A program made the position numbers and the translations under genes. This document shows, one piece after another, positions 25,544 to 34,544 of a stretch of 52,742 nt of DNA. Numbering within the stretch: position 1 is the stretch's first letter; each line of letters begins with the position of its first letter. The DNA lies in NCBI RefSeq assembly GCF_000429825.1, contig NZ_AUCP01000047.1, positions 1 through 52,742 on the forward strand. The letters run 5' to 3'. The notes beneath the pieces were generated by a model. That model had not been told where the DNA came from and did not search any database. It saw nothing but the letters and a program-made list of their open reading frames with translations. Source of the DNA: Cohnella thermotolerans DSM 17683. GTDB lineage: Bacteria; Bacillota; Bacilli; Paenibacillales; Paenibacillaceae.

Positions 25544-26536
25544 ATGGCGAACGATCCCGCAACGGATTTTCTGATCATCTCGAAAGCGCGCATGATGCAT
25601 CATTACTTGCCGAAGCTTAGAGCTTGCCTGGACGTTTTGGACGAAGAGCGCCTCTGGTTCGAAGAATCCGAGCGTTCGAACAGCATCGGGGGGATCGTGC
25701 GCCACCTGATGGAGCATGCCAGGCGCAACGCAATTCGGCTCTTGAACCCGGACGTCCGCTTCGAGAAAGGGATCGAGAACGAGTTTCCGAACCGTCCTGT
25801 AGCGAAAGAACGGCTATTGGCCGAACTCGAGCAAGCGTTTGAACAGTTGGCCGCCGCCATCGACGATCGTCTCCGCGACACCGACGGTTACGACATGTAC
25901 GACCTTTACCATCTCGTCGAACATACCGGGTACCATCTCGGCCAAATCGTCGATCGCACGCAGCGGGATGCCGGCGTGTCGTTTCAATTTGTCCAGAACG
26001 GGATCAACGAGCAAGCGCTCCGCGAGCAGGTGCGGCAGGAATGGACGGAGCATCGCCGCGAGGAGCGAACGGCGGATGCCTTCACGGATCGGTTGAAGCT
26101 GCGAAAAGCCGGGCCGAGCGACCTGACGCTGCTGGCGGAGATGAACTCGAGGCTGATTGCGGACGAAGGCAGCGCCAATCCGATGGGACCGGAAGCGCTG
26201 CGGGAACGGATGGAAGGCTGGCTGTCGGCGGATTGGCAGGCGGATCTGCTGTGCACAGGCGAACAGGTCGTCGGCTACGCGCTTTATCAGTTCCGGGAAG
26301 CCCCGTACCGCCAAGGGGAGCTGGAAGTCTATTTGCGGCAATATTACATCGAGAGGGAATACAGGCGAAGCGGTTACGGGCTGCATGGCTTGCAGCTCCT
26401 GCTAGACGAACGCTTCCGCGAAGCCGGCGCCGTCGTCGTGGACGTCCTGGAGACGAACGAGCGCGGACGGCGCTTCTGGAGCAAAGCCGGCTTTCGCGGG
26501 TATGCGCGCAATTTGAGGCTGGAGCTGAAGCGGTAG
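25544..26536 (+). CDS. DinB-like plus GNAT fusion protein
   Basis: 330 residues with two parts. Residues 1 to about 165 form a DinB/DUF1572-type four-helix bundle (SIGGIVRHLMEHARRN and LYHLVEHTGYHLGQIVDRTQ supply His ligands). From about 185 a GNAT acetyltransferase follows (LRKAGPSDLTLLAEMN, VVGYALYQF, YIEREYRRSGYGLHGL, ETNERGRRFWSKAGF). GGAGGG lies before ATG 25544. The two domains usually occur as separate proteins. Confidence 0.75.
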   Translation: MANDPATDFLIISKARMMHHYLPKLRACLDVLDEERLWFEESERSNSIGGIVRHLMEHARRNAIRLLNPDVRFEKGIENEFPNRPVAKERLLAELEQAFEQLAAAIDDRLRDTDGYDMYDLYHLVEHTGYHLGQIVDRTQRDAGVSFQFVQNGINEQALREQVRQEWTEHRREERTADAFTDRLKLRKAGPSDLTLLAEMNSRLIADEGSANPMGPEALRERMEGWLSADWQADLLCTGEQVVGYALYQFREAPYRQGELEVYLRQYYIEREYRRSGYGLHGLQLLLDERFREAGAVVVDVLETNERGRRFWSKAGFRGYARNLRLELKR

Positions 26537-26539
26537 CGA

Positions 26540-27925
26540 TCAACCCGCCGTCGCCCGCTTGTGCGCTTGCGGACGAGCTTCTTTGCCGAACTGCAAGCGG
26601 TAAAGAACGAGAATGCCGATATGCGCCAGGACGAGAATGAGATACACGTTGCTGTAGACGGCCGCGTTCCGGAACGGGTTGAGCGCGTTCCATACCGTGC
26701 TTGCGCCCTGATCGACGATTTTGCCGTAGATCCCCGTCGAGACGGCGCCGGCCAGAAAGTTGAGCATCGACAGCAATCCCATGCCCACGCCGGTCTGATC
26801 CTTCGGCAGCGTGCCGGAGATTGCATTGGACAACGAGATTTGCATGAACATCTGCCCGACGTTGCCGAAGATCAGGAAAACCGCGACAAGGATCGGCGAG
26901 ACGCCGGCAAACGTGGAGAGCAACGCAAAGCCGACGAGCAGACAGCCGGAAGCCAGTTGGAACAGGAACGAATTGCCTTTCGCATCCGCCAGCTTGCCGC
27001 CCTTGCGCCCCAGAAACGCCGAGACGACAGCCGCGGGAACCATCGCGAAGCCGATCCACCCCGGAGCGAGGCCGTTCGCGTCCGCGAGCAGCTGCGGCGT
27101 CAGGAACGGCAGCGAATACCCGACCCCCATGATCAGCACGGCCATTGCCAATCCCACCGAGTATTTCCGGTTCCGGAACAGGCGCGCCTGGACGAACGGC
27201 TCTTTCGCTTTCCGAATCCTCAGGACAAACAACACGAACAGCACCAGGCTTCCTGCGGCCATTTCCCAGCCGCCGTTCGTGACGGCGAGCAGCAGCAGAG
27301 CGACCGTACCGGCCAGCAGCCCGCCGCCGAGCCAATCGAGCGTCCCCGCGCGCCCTTGCTCGTCGCCCAAATATTTGCGGTAGAACGGAAGCGTGGCGAG
27401 AATGAGCAGCGGCACGCAGAACAACCATCGCCAGTCCAGGACACTGACGAGCAGCGCCGACACGACCGGTCCGATCGCATTGCCGATGGCGAGTCCCGTC
27501 GCGGTGACGCCCAGCGCCCGGCCGCGCCGTTCGGCGGGAAAGTATCGGACGGGAATGATCATCGCCGACGCCGGAATGACGGACGCCCCCGCCGCCTGCA
27601 GCACCCTCCCGAGCAGAACCATCCAATAAGCTTGCGACGCCAATCCGGCGAGCGATCCGACGAAGAAGAGAACGAGGCCGAACGTCACCAGATTCTTTAG
27701 CCGGATCATATCGGCCAGCTTTCCGTATACGGCCGAGCCGATGGCGTAAATGAGCATGTAGATCGCCGACACCCAACTGACCTGCGAGAAGGAGAGGCTG
27801 AATTCCTCGCTGATCTTCGGCAGGACGATATTGAACATCGTCGCGCTCATCGACGAGAGAACCATCGTGAAAGCCAGAATCAGAATCAACTTCTCCCCGG
27901 CCTGCTGCTGCGTTTGTTCGCTCAT
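26540..27925 (-). CDS. MFS drug exporter, 14 TM (DHA2/TetL-like)
   Basis: 461 residues with about 14 hydrophobic helices. Motif A is KLADMIRLKN, and motif C of exporters is GRALGVTATGLAIGNAIGPVVSALL, as in the TetK/TetL and QacA groups. The gene is divergent from a LysR regulator across 118 nt, the usual arrangement for a regulated exporter. The substrate is unknown. Confidence 0.85.
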   Translation of the reverse strand: MSEQTQQQAGEKLILILAFTMVLSSMSATMFNIVLPKISEEFSLSFSQVSWVSAIYMLIYAIGSAVYGKLADMIRLKNLVTFGLVLFFVGSLAGLASQAYWMVLLGRVLQAAGASVIPASAMIIPVRYFPAERRGRALGVTATGLAIGNAIGPVVSALLVSVLDWRWLFCVPLLILATLPFYRKYLGDEQGRAGTLDWLGGGLLAGTVALLLLAVTNGGWEMAAGSLVLFVLFVLRIRKAKEPFVQARLFRNRKYSVGLAMAVLIMGVGYSLPFLTPQLLADANGLAPGWIGFAMVPAAVVSAFLGRKGGKLADAKGNSFLFQLASGCLLVGFALLSTFAGVSPILVAVFLIFGNVGQMFMQISLSNAISGTLPKDQTGVGMGLLSMLNFLAGAVSTGIYGKIVDQGASTVWNALNPFRNAAVYSNVYLILVLAHIGILVLYRLQFGKEARPQAHKRATAG

Positions 27926-28043
27926 GTAGCGACATCCCCTTTCTATTCCTCCTTGTTATCGTATTCGAAATCATGGATAATGAAAAATATATATTTATGC
28001 ATACAATCATATCCTTGAGTATATGGAAAAGGAGGTGGAGCGC
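27926..28043. promoter_or_regulatory. Divergent promoter region, exporter/LysR
   Basis: AT-rich 118 nt with an imperfect palindrome around ATATTTATGCATAC, a possible T-N11-A LysR box. On the right is the AAAAGGAGGTG site for the regulator. Confidence 0.4.
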
Positions 28044-28943
28044 GTGGAATTGTTGCAGCTGCAATACTTTCGAACGGTGGCGCGGTTGGAGCACATGACG
28101 AGGGCGGCCGAGGAGCTTCGCATCGCGCAGCCCGCGCTCAGCAAAACGATCGCCAGGCTGGAGGAAGATTTGGGCGTGCCGCTGTTCGATCGACACAGCC
28201 GGCAAATCCGGCTGAACGCGTTCGGGCAGGCGTTCCTTCGCAAAGTCGAGACGGCCTTGTCGGCGCTGGACGAGGGGCGGCGGGAAGTCGCCGATCTGGC
28301 CGGGGCGGAGAAGGGCATTATCCGGATCGCGACATCGTCGCTCGGGCGGATTTCCAGTGCGGTAGGCGCTTTTCGGGCGCTGCATCCGGACGTCCATTTC
28401 CGGGTCATCCAGATTGCGCCGGCTTCGACGGAGATGGCGGAGCTTCTGGAGAACGGGGAGGCCGATTTGTGTTTTTCGGCGACGCCGATCGCGCGGCCCG
28501 GCATTGGGGAGACGGCCGTGCTGGAAGCGGAAGTGTTCCTCGCCGTGCCGAAGGGTCATCGTTGGGAAGGGCGCTCCAGCATCGATCTGAGCGAAGCCGA
28601 GAACGAATCGTTTATCGAGTATCGGGAGGGGCACCCGTTTCGGGAAATTAACGAGGCGTTCTGCAGGCAGGCGGGTATCGAACGGAACGTCGTGTGCGAG
28701 GTGGAGGAGCCCTCGGCGCTGGAAAGCCTCGTGCTCGCCGGGCTCGGCGTCGCCTTCATGCCGTCGTGTAGCGGCGACGCGAGATCCCCGTTATGGCTCG
28801 TGCGCATCGAACGGCCGGTTTGCCGGCGCACGTTCACCGTCGCATGGTGGGAGAAGCGCTACATGTCCAAGGCGGCGCAAGCGTTCCGCAGCTTCCTTAA
28901 CGATTATTTTGACGAGTATCAACGCGGCGGCAGCCAGTCATAA
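28044..28943 (+). CDS. LysR-family transcriptional regulator
   Basis: 299 residues from GTG 28044, chosen because AAAAGGAGGTG lies 7 nt upstream and the family start is MELLQLQYF. The winged HTH spans about residues 1-60 (HMTRAAEELRIAQPALSKTIARLEEDLGVPLFDR), and a periplasmic-binding-like effector domain follows (GIIRIATSS, LLENGEADLCFSA, LVLAGLGVAFMP). It probably controls the divergent exporter and itself. Confidence 0.85.
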   Translation: MELLQLQYFRTVARLEHMTRAAEELRIAQPALSKTIARLEEDLGVPLFDRHSRQIRLNAFGQAFLRKVETALSALDEGRREVADLAGAEKGIIRIATSSLGRISSAVGAFRALHPDVHFRVIQIAPASTEMAELLENGEADLCFSATPIARPGIGETAVLEAEVFLAVPKGHRWEGRSSIDLSEAENESFIEYREGHPFREINEAFCRQAGIERNVVCEVEEPSALESLVLAGLGVAFMPSCSGDARSPLWLVRIERPVCRRTFTVAWWEKRYMSKAAQAFRSFLNDYFDEYQRGGSQS

Positions 28944-29104
28944 CCTCCGGCTTAGCCGGTGAAATCAGTTCTTTTATCCATTCGGTGAGTGCTAGACTGC
29001 TGCTGTCCATCCTTTGTCCTCCATCGATAAGTTTACGGTTGGCAGACCGGCTCCCATCTTATCATCGAGTTAAAGGGATGGACGACTCATAGCTATAAGC
29101 TTTC

Positions 29105-29131
29105 CTGCCCCCCCAGTCGAACTGGGGGGGT
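29105..29131. other. Perfect GC hairpin
   Basis: CCCCCCCAGT and ACTGGGGGGG flank a CGA loop. Only a weak T tract follows on the plus strand. May act as a terminator or transcript-end structure. Confidence 0.4.
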
Positions 29132-29141
29132 TCGTTTACAA

Positions 29142-29168
29142 TAAAGAAGACCGCCGTCCGGCGGTCTG
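29142..29168 (-). terminator. Terminator of yjdF
   Basis: On the minus strand AGACCGCC-GGAC-GGCGGTCT is followed by TCTTTATT, 20 nt past the yjdF stop. Confidence 0.7.
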
Positions 29169-29187
29169 TCTTCCGGGAGACAACGGT

Positions 29188-29601
29188 TCATCTCCCTCGG
29201 CGTTTCTCCTTCGCTTTCTGCACTTTCCGCTGCCACCGGGCTTCCCGTAGCTCGTCTTGCCGCTTCCGGTCAAGATGAGCTCTTTCCTTCTTGCGGGCCT
29301 CCAATTCCAGCTTTAACGCTTCTTGAGCGAGCGAAGACACGCCGGTGCGATCCATTTCGCGAGCCACCTGACGGGCAAGCCGTTTCGGGTTGACGCGTTT
29401 CGCTTGCGGCGGCTTATCGCCCTCCGCGCTTGTTTGCACGCTTTCCAACAGAGGCAGCAGGCGATGCTGAACGAACGCCATCACCTCGCCGTCTTGCGGC
29501 TCGGCACCGAATAAATGCCTGCAAGCTTTCACCTTGGAGCCGTCCGATTGCTCGGCGACGCCAACCCAGAATTGCCCGTCGAAATAAACGGTCAGCCTCA
29601 T
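29188..29601 (-). CDS. yjdF: YjdF-family protein (DUF2992)
   Basis: 137 residues. The N-terminus is typical (MRLTVYFDGQFWVGVAEQ, ACRHLFGAEPQDGEVMAFV), then KRVNPKRLARQVARE and a long basic, charged helix (LELEARKKERAHLDRKRQDELREARW) with a KEKRRGR end. The biochemical function is not known; in Firmicutes the gene is commonly preceded by a riboswitch that responds to azaaromatic compounds, which suggests detoxification. A structured leader is present here. Confidence 0.85.
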   Translation of the reverse strand: MRLTVYFDGQFWVGVAEQSDGSKVKACRHLFGAEPQDGEVMAFVQHRLLPLLESVQTSAEGDKPPQAKRVNPKRLARQVAREMDRTGVSSLAQEALKLELEARKKERAHLDRKRQDELREARWQRKVQKAKEKRRGR

Positions 29602-29800
29602 GCGAAACTTCCCCCTCTAAGTGTTATCGAGCGACGGACATCCCGAGGGGGGAAGGTTACTGACATGGCCTCGTTCTCTGAAGTTTCCGCGCCATGCGTC
29701 CGGACTACCGACCGGAACTGTGTTTTTACGCTCATTCCGATTATGAAAGATGTCCGGTCTTCTGGCAACACGGAATCTCTCCCGGTGCCCGCTCATACAA
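29602..29800 (-). promoter_or_regulatory. Structured 5' leader of yjdF, candidate yjdF riboswitch
   Basis: On the minus strand the RBS (GAGGGGGAAG) can pair with CTTCCCCCTC about 45 nt upstream, hiding the ribosome site. Farther upstream GACCGGA and TTCCGGTC close another stem, then GTCCGGAC. Position and form fit the yjdF RNA motif, but I have not matched its consensus. Confidence 0.5.
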
Positions 29801-29843
29801 TCGGAATAGCGCAATCATCCCGACGGGCAAGGGAGGTTTCCGA

Positions 29844-30659
29844 TTGACTTCACAAGCGAGGGACGGTTCGTCCGCTCTGTTCGAGCACCGGTTCTGGCTG
29901 CAAATTTTGGGCGATCATTCGCGCTTTATTTTTAACGCTCTGTCGCCGAAGGAGACGAACGATATCGCGAAGGCGCGGCGCTTCATCGCCGCCTTCGACC
30001 AGCTGCTCCAGCAAGCGCGCGCTGCGGCCGACGGAGCGGACTTGAGCGCTTTGAATCAAGCAACCCATCAGGAGACGACGGCGCTCCGGACATTCAAGCT
30101 CGATCTGCTCTCCCGGTCGCTTCTCGGCCAGGTGACGATCTCGCTTCCGCCTTCGTTCCTCAACCATATGGTCAACGAGCTCGAGGAATATGCGCGAATT
30201 TTAACCGAGCTGCTCGCCGGCCGCCCCGTTCCCGTGTACCATCCGTTGCATCACGATTTGTTATGGCTTCAGGATGCGCACGGACATGCCGGTTCCATCG
30301 CTTCGGGGCTGGATCGGATCGAAGCGGATTGGCTGCATCGGAGCGTCAAATTCGAGAAGCATTTCCAGGCGTTGCATTTGAAGGCGATCGAGATGGCCGG
30401 ATTTATGCGGACGAAGCTGCAAGATTTTCCGGCGATGCATCGGTTTCACAAGCAAATCGACCTGGAGATGGCGCTGTTCCGCAAATTTCTGGGCGAGTTG
30501 GAGGAATTGGAGATCAAAGCGGAGGTGCTGGACATGATCAGCCCGCTCATGCCGGATCATATGGCCAGGGAGGAGTGCTACTACCTGCTTAAGCTGGCCC
30601 AGTCGGGCGCCGTTCCGCCTCCCTGGTGCGATCCGACGGAACCTCGCGTCGGGGCGTGA
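29844..30659 (+). CDS. DUF2935 domain protein
   Basis: 271 residues from TTG 29844 (GGGAGG 8 nt upstream). Two repeated all-helical halves each begin with an E-H pair (LFEHRFWLQILGDHSRFIFNAL and VKFEKHFQALHLKAIEMA), and HHDLLWLQDAHGHAG and DHMAREECYYLLKL complete a pattern of metal-binding His and Glu. DUF2935 proteins are of unknown function and may bind metals. A terminator follows. Confidence 0.8.
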   Translation: MTSQARDGSSALFEHRFWLQILGDHSRFIFNALSPKETNDIAKARRFIAAFDQLLQQARAAADGADLSALNQATHQETTALRTFKLDLLSRSLLGQVTISLPPSFLNHMVNELEEYARILTELLAGRPVPVYHPLHHDLLWLQDAHGHAGSIASGLDRIEADWLHRSVKFEKHFQALHLKAIEMAGFMRTKLQDFPAMHRFHKQIDLEMALFRKFLGELEELEIKAEVLDMISPLMPDHMAREECYYLLKLAQSGAVPPPWCDPTEPRVGA

Positions 30660-30676
30660 ACGCCGCTCCGGAGTTT

Positions 30677-30710
30677 GGCCTTTCCTTTTCAAAGCGAGGA
30701 AGGGCTTTTT
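30677..30710 (+). terminator. Rho-independent terminator after DUF2935 gene
   Basis: GCCTTTCC pairs with GGAAGGGC, followed by TTTTT. Confidence 0.75.
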
Positions 30711-30732
30711 CGATTTGTGTTCGGTGCCAGGG

Positions 30733-30762
30733 GGAACCGCCTGAGCGCGGTTCCTTTCTTTT
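30733..30762 (+). terminator. Second hairpin with T tract
   Basis: GGAACCGC (30733-30740) pairs with GCGGTTCC (30747-30754), followed by TTTCTTTT. Confidence 0.6.
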
Positions 30763-30775
30763 GGAGGGAGGCTTG

Positions 30776-30925
30776 CGAACCGTACGACCGTTCATTCGCA
30801 GTAGGAGGCTTATTGGCGAGCGTAACGAATCGTACTACCGTTAAATCGCAATCTGAGGCTCATCGGAGAGCGTAACGAACCATAGTTCGCTTATTCGGCT
30901 GAAGAAGCCCCATTTTCGAGGGAGA
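30776..30925. repeat. Imperfect 50-nt tandem repeat, three units
   Basis: Units begin at 30776, 30826 and 30876, each starting CGAAYC and the first two ending GAGCGTAA; the third decays after about 30 nt. Inverted copies of the GTAACGAACC core appear at about 30952 and 30992. Non-coding; 31 nt farther left is a terminator. Confidence 0.65.
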
Positions 30926-31099
30926 TCCGGCCATTAGAGGGTGTACGGTTCGTTACATTTTTAAGTATACCGTTATTTGGCAAATAGCGTCTATCAGGTT
31001 CGTTACGATTGAGCTAAATTATTGTTATCTTCACTCGATCAGGAAGGATATGGTGGATAAGGGGCGAATATCTACCTAAACATAAGGAGGAGCTTCGCT

Positions 31100-31609
31100 T
31101 TGAATTCTATTCTAAAGAACGTTCTTGTATGCGTCGTTGCTGCAGTTCTGATCGCCGGCGCCTTCCTGTGGTTTTACCGCTTTCCCCAAACGATCGATGT
31201 CGAATATCCGGCGGTCGAGTTTCGTCCCGGGCAGCCTGCCAGCGTAGAGCACACGACGATGAAAATCAAGGGAACGCTGTACCGTCCTCTCTGTCGCAAC
31301 GCCGTCTTCAGAGGAAAGCTATCGATCGGGAAATACGATTTTACCGAGCGGTACGATTTGATTGACATCGTTTTTTACGATAACATTCGTCATGGCTTCG
31401 GAGGGTTGACCTATTGGACGGTCGAAGACGGGAAGCCGGTGATGCGTTCCGTAGGCTCCATTTGGAAGACCGGCCGCTTCGAGCAAGTCCGCATCCTCGT
31501 ATCGGAACCGGTCGACGCGGATTTGAAGGCCGGTACCGATCTCACACTCGTCGCTCCCGCGCAAACGTACGAGCAGGCGCAGGCCATCGCAACTAAGCTT
31601 TCCTATTGA
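31100..31609 (+). CDS. Hypothetical membrane-anchored protein
   Basis: 169 residues from TTG 31100, 9 nt after AAGGAGG. One N-terminal membrane helix (NVLVCVVAAVLIAGAFLWFY) is followed by an extracellular beta-rich domain (VEHTTMKIKGTLYRPL, FRGKLSIGKYDF, GGLTYWTVEDGK). I do not recognise the domain. The gene is monocistronic and has its own terminator. Confidence 0.6.
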   Translation: MNSILKNVLVCVVAAVLIAGAFLWFYRFPQTIDVEYPAVEFRPGQPASVEHTTMKIKGTLYRPLCRNAVFRGKLSIGKYDFTERYDLIDIVFYDNIRHGFGGLTYWTVEDGKPVMRSVGSIWKTGRFEQVRILVSEPVDADLKAGTDLTLVAPAQTYEQAQAIATKLSY

Positions 31610-31660
31610 TCCTTTTAGAATGTCGCTGATTGATTTCGTCAGCAGACATCTATCAATGAC

Positions 31661-31698
31661 AACAAGCCCCTTCATAAAATACACGGGCTTGTTTTTGA
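31661..31698 (+). terminator. Rho-independent terminator
   Basis: AACAAGCCC (31661-31669) pairs with GGGCTTGTT (31685-31693), followed by T run. Confidence 0.85.
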
Positions 31699-31737
31699 TT
31701 AAGTAACAAGAGTCAAGACTAATCGATCACCTTGGTG

Positions 31738-31898
31738 TTCACTGAAAATAAAGTACTAGACTTATTAGAAGAGCAAAGAATCACTATAAAGCCCTTATAG
31801 TAAAGACGGACAACCCAGAAGCGCATAAATTATATATGAGTCTGGGCTTTTCCGAGTTTATGGATTCAGATAGGGCTACACATCGCTTCCCCCTGTGA
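31738..31898 (+). pseudogene. GNAT acetyltransferase C-terminal fragment
   Basis: KVLDLLEEQRITIK, then a frame change, then IVKTDNPEAHKLYMSLGF is the acetyl-CoA-binding end of a GNAT enzyme. No start or N-terminal half. Confidence 0.55.
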
Positions 31899-32057
31899 TG
31901 GCTCTGTGACTCTCCTTCTATTGTACGGCGAGCCGTGCTGTACTACGATAAGCGTGATTGGCGCCGGGCGGCGGCCGGGCCGGCTCTTGCCGGGCTTCCG
32001 CCCGAGCCGGGGTTCCGGCTGCAAGATCCTACCTATCTGCGCAAGGAGGAATACGTA

Positions 32058-34139
32058 GTGGGCAAACGCTTTGCGCTCTTTATCGTTTTATGGACGGTTA
32101 TCTTGTTAATCGGATGCGACGGCAAAGTACAGAAAAAAGAGGAGCTGCCTTCCGAAGCGTTCGCCGCTTATTTGGCCGACTGGCAGCGGCTGGACTTCGA
32201 AGCGATGTACAAGAGGCTGACGCCGGAAGTGCAAGCGAAGACGACGGCAGAAGCGTTTGCCGAGCGTTACCGGAAAATATACGACGGCATCGAGGCGAAG
32301 AGGCTTACGGTCACCGCCGTGAACCTTCCCCAAGCGGAAGCGAGCGGGAGCGGGGAAGCGGGTGCCGACGAAGAAGCATCGGAAGCTTCGTACACGTACA
32401 AGCTCAGCATGGAGACGGTGGCCGGGCCGCTGCAATTCGAGCATGCCGCGAAACTCGTCAAATCGACGGTGCAAGGAGAGGATGGCAAGCCGGAAACGAA
32501 GTGGCGAATCGCTTGGGATCCCTCTTACATTTTCCCGGAGATGGCAGACGGAGACAAAGTCCGCGTTCAGACGTCGAAGGGGGAGCGGGGCGAAATATTG
32601 GACCGCAACGGCAACGGCTTGGCCGTGAACGGAACGGCGCGCCAAGTCGGCATCGTGCCGGGGCAGTTGGGCTCGAACCCGGAAGCGACGAAGGCGAAGC
32701 TGGCTGAACTGTTACACATCGACGTGAAGGAAATCGACGATAAGCTGGCGGCCAAGTGGGTGAAGCCGGGCTTGTTCGTGCCGGTCGCGATCGTCTCGGA
32801 CGACGAGATGGACAAGTTTGAGGGCCTTCCGGGCGTCGATTTTCACAAGAAAAAAATCCGGGTCTATCCCTATGCCGAGGCGACGGCGCATTTGACCGGC
32901 TACCTCGGGGAGATTAGCGCCGAGCAGCTCGCCAAGCTGAAGGATCGCGGATACGCCGCCGGCGATCTGATCGGCAAAGCCGGCCTCGAGCAAGTGTTCG
33001 AGGACCGGCTTCGGGGCAAGAGCGGCACACGAATTACGATTACGAACGCGCAAGGCAAAGAGAAGGCGGTGCTGGCCGAGACGGAAGCCGCCCCCGGTGA
33101 GACGATTCGGCTGACGATTGACGCGGAGCTGCAGAAGACGATCTATGACGAGCTGAAGCAGGAACAGGCGTCCGTCGCCGCCATCCAGCCGGTCACGGGC
33201 GACATTCTCGCGCTCCTAAGCGCGCCCTCGTACGATCCGAACGCGTTCGTTCGGGGACTGTCCAGCGAACAATACGAGGCATGGAACAACGATCCGAAGC
33301 ATCCTTTCCTGAACCGGTTCACGAAGGGGTACGCGCCCGGGTCCTCCTTCAAAGTCGTCACGGCCGCCATCGGCCTGGACACGAACACGCTCGATCCGTC
33401 CGAGAAGAAGACGATTGCCGGGCTCAAGTGGACCAAAGACGGTTCCTGGGGCAGCTATTACGTGAAGCGCGTCCACGACGTGAATCCCGTCGATCTGTCC
33501 AAGGCGCTCATCTATTCGGACAACATTTATTTCGCTCAAGCCGCGCTTGCCGTCGGCAAGGACGCCTTCGCCGAAGAAGCCGCCAAGTTCGGCATCGAGG
33601 AGGATCTTCCGATCCCGTATCCGTTCCGCCAGTCCCAGCTTGCGAACGAAGGGATCGCAGGCGACATTCAACTCGCGGATACCGGTTACGGCCAAGGGGA
33701 ACTGACGATGACGTCGCTGCATGTCGCGCTCGTCTATTCGGCGCTTGTGAACGACGGTGATATCGTCTATCCGGTGCTGACGCAGGAAGAGGGAGCGAGC
33801 GCGGAAGGACCGCGCGTCTGGAAAGCCCGGGCGATGAAGCCGGAGACCGCGGAGACGCTGAAGAACGATCTGATTCAAGCGGTCAGAAGCCCGGAAGGCG
33901 TCGGCCACGGCGCCTATATCCCGGGAGCGTCCATCGCGGGCAAGACGGGAACGGCGGAGCTGAAGCTGACCAAAGACGGAGACGGAACGGAGAACGGATG
34001 GTTCGTCGGATTTAACGCGGCCGATCCGGAGCTGTTGCTGGCCGTTATGGTCGAGGACGTGAAGGCCAAGGGGGGCAGCGGGTACGTAACGCCGAAGGTG
34101 AAGCATATTTTCCAACGCTATTTGAACGTCAAATTCTGA
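32058..34139 (+). CDS. Class B penicillin-binding protein, MecA/PBP3-like lipoprotein
   Basis: 693 residues from GTG 32058, 7 nt after AAGGAGGA. It has a lipoprotein signal (ILLIGC, Cys20), an NTF2-like MecA_N domain (about 30-155, FAAYLADWQRLDFEAMYKRL), a dimerisation domain (RGEILDRNGNGLAVNG) and the transpeptidase with SSFK (S429xxK432), SDN (487-489) and KTGTAE (K629). It cross-links peptidoglycan outside the membrane. The domain order matches PbpC/PBP3 and MecA-type low-affinity enzymes; resistance is not implied. A short in-frame stretch upstream has no RBS. Confidence 0.9.
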   Translation: MGKRFALFIVLWTVILLIGCDGKVQKKEELPSEAFAAYLADWQRLDFEAMYKRLTPEVQAKTTAEAFAERYRKIYDGIEAKRLTVTAVNLPQAEASGSGEAGADEEASEASYTYKLSMETVAGPLQFEHAAKLVKSTVQGEDGKPETKWRIAWDPSYIFPEMADGDKVRVQTSKGERGEILDRNGNGLAVNGTARQVGIVPGQLGSNPEATKAKLAELLHIDVKEIDDKLAAKWVKPGLFVPVAIVSDDEMDKFEGLPGVDFHKKKIRVYPYAEATAHLTGYLGEISAEQLAKLKDRGYAAGDLIGKAGLEQVFEDRLRGKSGTRITITNAQGKEKAVLAETEAAPGETIRLTIDAELQKTIYDELKQEQASVAAIQPVTGDILALLSAPSYDPNAFVRGLSSEQYEAWNNDPKHPFLNRFTKGYAPGSSFKVVTAAIGLDTNTLDPSEKKTIAGLKWTKDGSWGSYYVKRVHDVNPVDLSKALIYSDNIYFAQAALAVGKDAFAEEAAKFGIEEDLPIPYPFRQSQLANEGIAGDIQLADTGYGQGELTMTSLHVALVYSALVNDGDIVYPVLTQEEGASAEGPRVWKARAMKPETAETLKNDLIQAVRSPEGVGHGAYIPGASIAGKTGTAELKLTKDGDGTENGWFVGFNAADPELLLAVMVEDVKAKGGSGYVTPKVKHIFQRYLNVKF

Positions 34140-34408
34140 AGGATGTAACCTTTGCCGCGCACGTCTTCAATCGCCATCCGGTAATTCGTCTTCTTGCGGA
34201 TCCGGTAGAGCAGCGAGTTGATCTCCTCCGGTCCGACGGGAGCGGCGAGACCCTCGTCCGCCCTCTCCGGCCAGACGCAGCGGATAATTTCGTCGCGGCT
34301 GACAAACCGGCGCTCCTTGCGGATCAGCAGTTCGAGCAAGCGGTACTCCTTCTCGGAGAAAGGACAGCTCGTCCCGTTCAGCCGGATCGTCTGCCGAACC
34401 GGATCGAG
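34118..34408 (-). pseudogene. OmpR-type winged-helix output domain, N-terminally truncated
   Basis: About 90 residues: QTIRLNGTSCPFSEKEYRLLELL, VSRDEIIRCVWPE, INSLLYRIRKK and VRGKGYILQNL make a Trans_reg_C domain. An in-frame TAA lies just before, with no start codon, so it is the remains of a larger regulator. Its 3' end overlaps the PBP gene tail by 22 nt. Confidence 0.6.
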
Positions 34409-34544
34409 TTATTGAACACCGGATTTGTCCGCTGCGCGTGCGAATGGGTCCAAATCCGCAATCCGGTGCCGATCTCATGCGCTATTTGGGGATTTTTGGT
34501 ACAATGAAGTCGATGCATTGCCACGATGAATGGAGGCTGCTAAC

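Noticed and set aside
26561..27700. A 379-codon plus-strand frame opposite the MFS gene
   Set aside because: Low-complexity Arg/Glu/Gln product typical of an antisense shadow; the opposite strand has membrane helices and MFS motifs.
26082..28634. An 850-codon minus-strand open frame
   Set aside because: It is a shadow of the MFS exporter, DinB-GNAT and LysR genes in GC-rich sequence; the protein has no domain and is Arg/Ala-rich.
28904..29013. A 37-residue minus-strand frame starting MDSSSLALTEWIKELISP with a fair RBS
   Set aside because: It runs into the LysR gene and has no family I can name; possibly an IS stub, but the support is too thin to list.
30776..30925. Possible CRISPR array
   Set aside because: Only three imperfect units, repeats diverge along the array, there is no conserved repeat with unique spacers and no cas genes.
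31935..32057. Longer N-terminus for the PBP gene
   Set aside because: The in-frame stretch has no RBS, and GTG 32058 starts a textbook lipoprotein signal behind AAGGAGGA.
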